Source of the DNA: Halichondria panicea | Lineage: Eukaryota; Porifera; Demospongiae; Suberitida; Halichondriidae | NCBI RefSeq assembly: GCF_963675165.1 | Contig: NC_087380.1 | Location: 2,409,803 to 2,473,802 of the forward strand | DNA length: 64,000 bases | Direction of reading: 5' to 3' | Shown here: in pieces, positions 57,301 to 64,000 of the stretch | How positions within the stretch are numbered: the stretch's first letter is position 1 | Layout: every line of letters begins with the position of its first letter | The notes under the pieces: generated by a model | Database searches by the model: none | What the model was told of the DNA's origin: nothing | What the model saw: only the letters and a program-made list of their open reading frames with translations | Translations under genes and position numbers: made by a program

Positions 57301-57785
57301 CAGTTGCCATGCCATGCAGGCAAATGGGGGGTGGGGGATGGGAATTGGCACCTACTCATAAGTATTTATATACTATTGTGCTAGTTATGAACTTAATATG
57401 AACTTAATACTGTCAATGCAGCTGTTTTTTGTGGCTCCCCTCCCTATGATTTCTAATGACATAATACATTTATAGAGACATAACACAAGTTAATTGATTA
57501 CTGGATTAAAACAGCTCACCTGCAATTAATGCAAACAGGTTCAGGCTCCCACATTTGGTTTGCTAGACAAGTATATATTTGTTGATAAACCAGTCAGAAT
57601 GAAACCAATATCATGGCCGTTGTAATGTAGTAATGTAATAATGTAATGTAGTAATGTAGTAATGTAGTAATGTAGTTGTAATCTTGTTGCAAATGTAGTA
57701 CCCTTCGGTAGAAGTCAATGATTCATTGATAATTGTATAGAAGCAGCTCCACACGAGACAGCTGGAAGTTATGTAAGATGTAAGT
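57300..57785. pseudogene. Rearranged receptor CCP remnants at the array end
   Basis: On the plus strand, 57300-57345 and 57415-57450 are ends of CCP6 and CCP7. On the minus strand, 57505-57605 is a CCP8 remnant with its donor site (compare 39225-39300), followed by its 5' part to about 57785. A (TAATGTAG)n run interrupts it. The inversion marks the edge of the array. Confidence 0.7.
57615..57680. repeat. (TAATGTAG)n short tandem repeat
   Basis: About seven imperfect copies of a unit near taatgtag within the inverted CCP8 remnant. Confidence 0.8.
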
Positions 57786-57809
57786 ATTTAATTAAAAAAA
57801 TTAATCGTA

Positions 57810-57935
57810 ACGGCCAGGCACCCAGGTCCCAAATGAACAGTTTGTGTACTAAACAACCTCTCAACAAAGGCTACCTCTGTAAAGGCCAAAACATTGTTCC
57901 CCATCAAAGGTGTCCGTTATAGAGGGGTTCCACTG
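57810..57935. mobile_element. Tc1/mariner-like MITE, partial copy
   Basis: The right end GGTTCCACTGTA and body match the complete copy at 62820-62992. The left end is missing. Confidence 0.75.
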
Positions 57936-58458
57936 TACTACAATTGTGCATGAGGCAACACTATATAAAATCGTATAATTCCCGTGTAGGTTTCTTATAT
58001 CAACCCAGTCAGCAGTCGATCCTGACTCAAATGTCTACTATGAGAGCTGAGCCTTCATGCACGACTGCACGCATCTACATGTACAATGTTTACAATGCTT
58101 ACTATACGTGCACTACTACACAGATAATTAATCAATGTATCAGAATTTTAATTAAGCATTGTTTATGTGCATGCATGGTTATAGTCTTTTCTCTAATTAT
58201 AGAAACTATAACTCGTATACATACTACTTCCTGTTGTGGCATCGATGATGCACTGTCCTTCATATGAGAGTGTGTAGATCAGTGACTCAAAAACACTTGT
58301 TGGCACACCGTCACCAACATCCTTAACGTCCGACAAAAACACATTGGATCTCTGGGCCTCAGGTGTTGTGTTGAAGTGTTCCTTCAACAACTCTCCGTTG
58401 ATGGAGTAGTGGCCAATTATGACGAAGCCTAGTGCTGGCACAAACCCTAGGGAGCTAC

Positions 58459-59327
58459 CTGCAATGAAAACATAATTATTGTTATTGTTTGCGTAATTAG
58501 TAAAACCAGTAGGTTTTACATAGGATTGGCAGTGGGTTTGCCCTTGTTTAGCAATATTTTACTTATTTTGACTTGTGTTCAAACTGTTCTATCTCTGCAG
58601 GGAAAGGCCACATAAAGAAACTGAATAGACAGATAGTTTATTTAGCCTTTTCTCTCTTTGTATCTCTCATTTCATAATCCATGAACGTTTTAAATGTATG
58701 AATATTGTCATTTTAAAAATTGCACTATTTCTATGTTTCACCGCTCCTTGTCTGACTGACTAAGTAAGTGAGTAAGTAAGTAAGTAAGTAAGTTTCTTGC
58801 CCCGCATTTACTCCAAGTACAGCCCTCTCCAGGACATTCTGCACAGGGTTTCCAAACTACTACAACCTGGATTACAAAGCGCTTCTTCAGATTTGCGATT
58901 GCTTCCACGAGGCAGATGACCTCTCAGTCTCTATTTCTCTTACCTAGACAATTCCGCCATCTTTAATGACTCAGCAATTGCAAAATTAATCATAGATAGG
59001 CGTGGTTAAGAAACCGTGCGCCTAAAATCACTGGGTGATGAGTGCAGCCGGGCTTTTAGAGCCTGAGATGTTGCTGTTCTTCACACTGTTCAGCTCCAGC
59101 TCCCTTTCTCTGACAAGCATGCTATATTTACTGGCTATATATCATGCTCTTAAAAATGGCTGTCATTTAATACTGATTCACAAATTCAACATATCAAGCA
59201 ATATTACTCATTGCTATAATTATAATTAGTCCAGAGATATTCGAGAAGATATCTGATTAGTCCTGTCTTCTCTTCTTGAACTTCTGTACTGCCTCTTGAC
59301 GTTCCACTTGTACTGAAAAAGAAAGGG
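58459..59327. other. Intron/spacer with a short AAGT repeat
   Basis: A (GTAA)n microsatellite lies at 58760-58792. Nothing else is recognised. Confidence 0.5.
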
Positions 59328-59872
59328 AATCCGACTAGAAAAACATTTGCAATGTGAAAAATTGCTAGGATTGGCCAGGGGAACCACAAAAAAGCGTGGA
59401 AACAAGAAATCCGACGAGAGCATAACTCCAATCCGTTACAACGTCATGAACATGTACAATACATAGTATATAGACTGTGTTCCAGATCCATCTACCAGCT
59501 TCCATCCACCACATCATTCCATGCAGGTCACCAGTACGGTCCGTGCATGTTACTACGCATGGATGGACTGTGTGTACCTGTGCTCAACACTGCATGTATT
59601 AGAACATCAATTCATCACAAATCATCATGATTATATGCCCGCACATTCCAAAATGGATGTATAATAAAAGGATTGGTCATCACCCACCAGTAAAAATTGC
59701 GTATTTATATTATATTGGCCGGGAAAACATGGAAAACTACCAGTACATGTGATTGACGTTGTAACGGATTGGAGTTATGCTCTCGTCGGATTTTTTGTTT
59801 CCACGCTTTTTTGTGGTTCCCCTGGCCAATCCTAGCAATTTTTCACATTGCAAATGTTTTTCTAGTCGGATT
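59328..59872. mobile_element. Foldback element with two 119-bp arms
   Basis: The arms 59328-59446 and 59754-59872 are inverted and nearly identical (AATCCGACTAGAAAAACATT at the outer ends). The 307-bp centre is unique. No target duplication is resolved. The identical open frames on both sides are the arm read twice. Confidence 0.85.
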
Positions 59873-60738
59873 GCATTAGGATTGGCATGCAGCAGTATGA
59901 TGCCGGATGAAGCTATACTTTTTACTCACGTCTCGAAGTTAGAGAGCTGTTATGCCAATAGCAAATGCTAACGCAACTGTAACAACTCTCCATCGCTGAC
60001 TGTGTTTCAAGCTGTGATAGGTATTCTCCGATTAGTGCGATATTGTACAGCGAGAGAGTTTTCTCAGGAATGGTATTTACCTGCCTACAAGTGAAAATCA
60101 CATTCAGTATGTCTTCCTTCGTCCATTCCTGCAATGTACACGAAAAAAAATCAATAATCATACCCGTACTTGTATTGTCATGTACAAAGCACACAAATCT
60201 CAATACAGTAAAAGTTGTATCTTACTTTTTGTACGTTTGCAACAAACAGCTTTGCACCCATGTATGTGGCATGTGCTGCCCGAAATTTTTCAAATGATGT
60301 TGAAAATATAGTGTCTTCAACAAGGTGTGCTTTGGACTGTTGGTGAGTGAATATATCTGTGGCACGAGTGGCAGACTGCAAAGCACCCTCACAATATGCC
60401 TGAAATGAAGGTGGAATTTTTGGGGATTTTGTGAAGACTGCAGCAAATGACTCCAAACGCTCAGGATTGGTGTGTTCAGGGTACTTCCGATTAGCTTCCT
60501 CCCAGGTAGTACTCGTGATTCTACAAAAATATTTTTTAACGTCCATGAATGCATGTACAGCAAAGGGCGTGCTGTAGTATCAAAAATGCAGTAAAGGTTC
60601 TACTATAATTATTATAAGCCCTGAGGGTCTCTAAATACGTGTAAACTCCCTAAACAGTGTCTCAGATATAAGTATAAGCACTTTAGCAATGCAATTTGGT
60701 GGTCTTATCTATATAAAGTGAAGTACACTGTACATGTA

Positions 60739-61746
60739 CAGGGCCGTAAGATGTTTTAGGTGAGGGGGGGGCAGGAAAAAGGAATAGACCCTAGACTCGC
60801 AAGCCACTCCCTTTTCTCTGATTGGACGGGGGCGGGAGAAAAGGGACTGGTGACTCTGGGCTACAGCTTGTGTAAATCAGGAATGCTATTAAATATTAAT
60901 GTCACGTGCAAATTATCCAATTTATTCTGATGCGTCAAAAGCTAAAGACACACAGAAGACAAGTATACAGATCTATCTAGCCAGCCTTTTGATTTTATAG
61001 ATCCTTGTACCAGTGTCTGTTGTGCCACAACTTGTGGATTAGCATGGAACAGCTGATGAACGTAGAAATCTTGGCAGTCCTTCTTTGAACCGAGGAGTGG
61101 CAGCGATTTAAGACAGCTTGTACAAGTCTGACTACTCTCAATTCAACTGCTGCCGTCTGCCATTATCTGTCTTGTATTGTACAGGTTATTAAAAGCTTTA
61201 GGCAACCAATGACTTTCGGCTGCCAGTTCTCATCACGTAAAACTAAAACAAGCTAATCTCTGCTGGTGTCTTAGATGACTATATCCTAGCTGAATGCCTG
61301 ATGATGTTATTACTCCATCATCTTCTCTTTTCTAGCACTAGCATCCATTCTTAAACTGTAGCTAAGAAGCCCGCGATCACTTTTGCAGGCTACGCAATTC
61401 TACTTAACCTCACGCAATTTTTGGATCACGTGGAAAAATCAATGAATAATCTCTACCCAAATTCTGGTAGAGACACAAAATGTGTCCCAGAGTCACCAGT
61501 CCCTTTTCTCCCGCCCCCGTCCAATCAGAGAAAAGGGAGTGGCTTGCGAGTCTAAATAGACCCACCCCTTGCGACACAGGGGTGGGTCCGGGAGGGGGAA
61601 CTTTTTGACTTGTATGTTCTCAGATCAAAGTTTAGAAAGACAACACAGTGATCTGCTGGACTCTGCAGAGGAGCCCCACCCCATTTCACAGTCTAAAAAC
61701 CAGAGGTGGCTTCTGCCCCCCAGCCCCCCTGGTTCTTATGGCCCTG
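60739..61746. mobile_element. hAT5-like element, copy 2, split by an inner transposon
   Basis: The ends CAGGGCCGTAAGA and the inverse of TCTTATGGCCCTG are flanked by the 5-bp repeat atgta. The body matches 9542-10183. A 763-bp element is inserted inside. Confidence 0.87.
60792..61554. mobile_element. Nested element with perfect 69-bp inverted repeats and 9-bp duplication
   Basis: The ends TAGACTCGCAAGCCACTCCC are identical for 69 bp on both sides, and the flanks repeat aatagaccc (60783-60791, 61555-61563). It shares terminal bases with the Ulp1/PHD element at 6641. The perfect arms imply a recent insertion. There is no coding frame of note. Confidence 0.95.
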
Positions 61747-62819
61747 ATGTATTATGTACATGTATATAATTTTCTAAGACAGCATGTTATTGCGAAATTA
61801 TGAGATATAATTATGCCAATACAAAAATTATATTACTTGCAAAAGGCTCGCTCAATAGTCCACATTGATCGGTAGTTTACCGCCTTTTCACGAAGCTCTG
61901 CCAAACTAAGATCTCCATCAACTACATCCTGCAGAACATCAAGCTTAAATTCCTCAGGCAAGCACTGAATTGGGCTCAAGTATTGTTGCCTGAATTCAGG
62001 CTTCGTAATAAGAGATTTTGTGCTGAGGGTCTGGTCTTTTAACTCCCCCTCCTCAAACTTGTCCATGATATAGTGGACACCAGCTTCCAAACATCACTCT
62101 TAAACGAGGCCTGATTGAAGACATTGTCCATAGTGCACCTTCCCATGTCCTAAAACAATTAATTGAGCGGTCAGTGCATGTAATCGGCCATTGCAATACA
62201 AATCTTACCTGTGGTAGTATGCAACGCTTGCATGTGTCCCTCCACTCTGTGTGCGACTTGGTTTCTGAGGTTTCCCCGCTGGACTCCGTACCAGCCAATG
62301 CAAAGAGTTTGAAACGGCATGCTTCAACATAGTCATTGCAAGTATAATATTATAGTTTGTATAGCGCATAAAATAACTCACATAGTCTCTGTGCGTCATT
62401 TTGTACCCAAAATGCCCGTTGACGTTGTGCCGTGAAGCTAAACGGAGGGATTCATCATCTGTGAGCCCAATATAGACTCTCTGAAGAGCCATGTTTTCTG
62501 GATTCTTTAAAGATATCTCTTTTCTTGCCAGAGCTGAGTGCTGCCCTCCCAATACCTCGTACCTGTAGCCATCTTTCCTTTTTGTGTCGAAGGCTTCTTT
62601 TGAGGGAACAGATACACATAGTGCTGCAATGGGTGGTACACCAGGAGCTGAAGGGAACCTTCAAACCTTGCTGCCAGAGCCTTAACAAACGATGTGTCTA
62701 CTGGTCTAACACATCGTTTGGCCTCATGTGGTTTTACTAGGGTGTTGAGAAGCAGATCAAATGTACCTGCGGTGTACAAATATAAATAATTATAGTGTAA
62801 ATTTTATACAATCATGCTA

Positions 62820-62992
62820 CAGTGGAACCTTTGTTAACAACCACCTCCGAATAAAGGCCAGCTGCTATATAACGGCCAGACACCCAGGTCCCCAATAAAC
62901 AGTTTGTGTACAAAAACAACCTCTCAACAAAGGCCACCTCTGTATAAAGGCCAAAACATTGTTCCCCAAAGGTGTCCGTTATAGTTCCACTG
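62820..62992. mobile_element. Tc1/mariner-like MITE, complete copy
   Basis: Inverted ends CAGTGGAAC lie next to TA on both sides. The body (aaggccaaaacattgttccc) matches 57810-57935. Confidence 0.85.
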
Positions 62993-63157
62993 TACATTTT
63001 TTAAGATTGTGTGAATAGTATTTATATATACCTTGTCGCTTGATGAAGATGGCATCATCAAGGGGATCGCGGTGTTTAAATACCTTCGCAGTTGGTGGAG
63101 TTAGGTTTTCCCTGGAACTGGACGCATCACTATCAAGTGAAAACTCCTGGTCATCAC

Positions 63158-63235
63158 TAGCCTCGGTCCCAGGCCGATTTTTTTTAAAGCGACCTAGCAT
63201 TCAATTGGAGACGGATCGGCCTGGGGTCGAGGCTA
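63158..63235. mobile_element. 78-bp hairpin element in an exon of the ParB-like gene, 9-bp duplication
   Basis: TAGCCTCGGTCCCAGGCCGA ends are flanked by a perfect 9-bp repeat, ggtcatcac (63149-63157, 63236-63244). It is nearest in sequence to the inverted repeats of the 1.57-kb element at 172-1745. Confidence 0.9.
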
Positions 63236-63730
63236 GGTCATCACATGCACTAAACTGTTTTGGTCATAGGTAGATTTTGGCACATGAAACCCTCTTTCCA
63301 CGTTGAACTGCAGAAATAATTATCATTAGTCACAACGTCAAGTTTAATGATCGACTGGCTCAATATTTATTATAGAGCAAAACCTTCACATAATTATATA
63401 TACCTCTGTGAATGTATTCCATGCCTTTATGAAATCCAGGGACTTGTTATTAGGCGCCAACAGCTTAAACTCGTGGTTGAAATTGCTCTGGTTCCATTTA
63501 AGAAGAAGGCAATTGAGTACGATATAACTCCCATTCTTGAATTGCACCTATAGTATGACATTCAGTGTACAGCCAAATACAATTCTACCTGAATAGCATG
63601 CTCTAGAAACCCTTGAGTTGTGGCTTCCGCACAATTTTTCTGATTTGTTGGGGTTGAAACATGTGAAATTGCTCCAAGAGGCTTTCCTGACTTGTTTAAC
63701 AGCTCAGCTTTGTTTCTCACAACTGCATGT

Positions 63731-63960
63731 TCCACAGAGAAGGAGCTTCCACATGAGCAATTGGAGGGAGTACGATTTGGTTTCCAGCCATATCTCAGGG
63801 CCAAAGCGTCGTGAACGCACCTTTGTGTATAGAGGGAATCCAAATTCTTCAATGGGTAGTGCGGTTAGCCAGTTTGAAGCTCCTCTTTCCGAAGCGAGTG
63901 TCGTTGCTCTTTTCTGCTGAGTTAGGGTCTGTTTCAGGTTGTTTGCCTGCAGTTCCGAGC
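63731..63960 (-). mobile_element. Short old fragment resembling a retroelement polyprotein region
   Basis: The minus strand shows GASNWLTALPIEEFGF and a Cys/His cluster (CSCGSSFSVEHA) of a kind found downstream of reverse transcriptase in some retroelements. Family and age are uncertain. It is a broken remnant abutting the 5' part of the ParB-like gene. Confidence 0.35.
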
Positions 63961-64000
63961 ATGAGCGTCTTATTTTCCGGTTTTCTGACTTTGCAGTTAG

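Larger units (their letters stand above)
58228..63730 (-). pseudogene. Degraded gene with ParB-like domain and N6/N4 methyltransferase-like module
   Basis: Minus-strand exons, in coding order: about 63589-63730, 63406-63552, about 63015-63307, 62382-62766, about 62209-62330, 61837-62149, 60226-60520, 60081-60128, 58228-58458. The early part reads KRCVRPVDTSFVKALAARFEG and YRYEVLGGQHSALARKE, like a ParB N-terminal fold (RPV ... hV ..; Y.V..G.H...A). LTDDESLRLASRHNVNGHF follows. The last exon reads GFVIIGHYSINGELLKEHF, SNVFLSDV and IIDATTGS at the end, resembling the target and SAM-binding (D...GSG) motifs of N6_N4 DNA methyltransferases. Frame changes near 62680 and 62070, a lost acceptor near 62335 and a 78-bp hairpin insertion show that it is broken. 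No (D/N)PP(Y/W) is seen. The family assignment is tentative. Confidence 0.5.

Noticed and set aside
59226-59971. Matching 65-codon frames (MLSSDFLFPRFFVV)
   Set aside because: They derive from the inverted 119-bp arms of a foldback element.

Overview
The window is nuclear DNA of an animal: genes are split by many short GT-AG introns, coding density is fairly high, and DNA transposons are abundant. The mix of a listerin gene, a furin-type protease, MACPF-like proteins and expanded Ig/sushi-domain receptors fits an early-branching invertebrate. A demosponge is my best guess, but this is an inference and not proven by the sequence.

Layout. 1-2.9 kb: 3' half of a furin-like proprotein convertase (+) with a DNA transposon in one intron. 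3.8-14.2 kb: two tandem minus-strand MACPF-like/beta-trefoil genes (A and B), separated by nested transposons. 15.3-23.1 kb: cystathionine gamma-lyase (minus, 12 exons); its sixth intron contains a third MACPF-like gene (C) on the same strand. 23.4-35.8 kb: a complete 31-exon listerin (LTN1) gene (+), head to head with the lyase (245 bp between start codons). 35.9-36.7 kb: a single-exon mitochondrial MAIP1/Tim44-like gene (minus). 36.9-57.8 kb: a tandem array. Its receptor genes (+) encode a signal peptide, Ig-like domain, ten sushi/CCP modules, second Ig-like domain, transmembrane segment and a tail with ITIM-like tyrosines. They alternate with copies of a small two-helix membrane protein gene (minus). 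The first receptor is the most complete, the second has two nonsense codons, and other copies are fragments. 58-64 kb: remains of a minus-strand multi-exon gene with a ParB-like domain and an N6/N4 DNA-methyltransferase-like module, broken up by several transposons.

How the parts relate. Listerin (ribosome quality control), cystathionine gamma-lyase (transsulfuration) and the MAIP1-like protein are ordinary housekeeping genes. The accessory content lies in three recently duplicating families: MACPF-like proteins with a predicted N-myristoylated start, ITIM-bearing Ig/CCP receptors, and the paired small membrane proteins. Tandem copies, pseudogenes, near-identical tracts and symmetric phase-1 exons are features known from immune and allorecognition loci, so the 37-58 kb array is the best candidate for an undescribed recognition system. 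Transposons fall into a few groups by target-site duplication: 9-bp elements with TAG(C/A)CTCG ends (Mutator-like), 5-bp elements with CAG ends (hAT5-like), one 8-bp hAT-like element, one TTAA (piggyBac-like) element and TA elements (Tc1/mariner-like).
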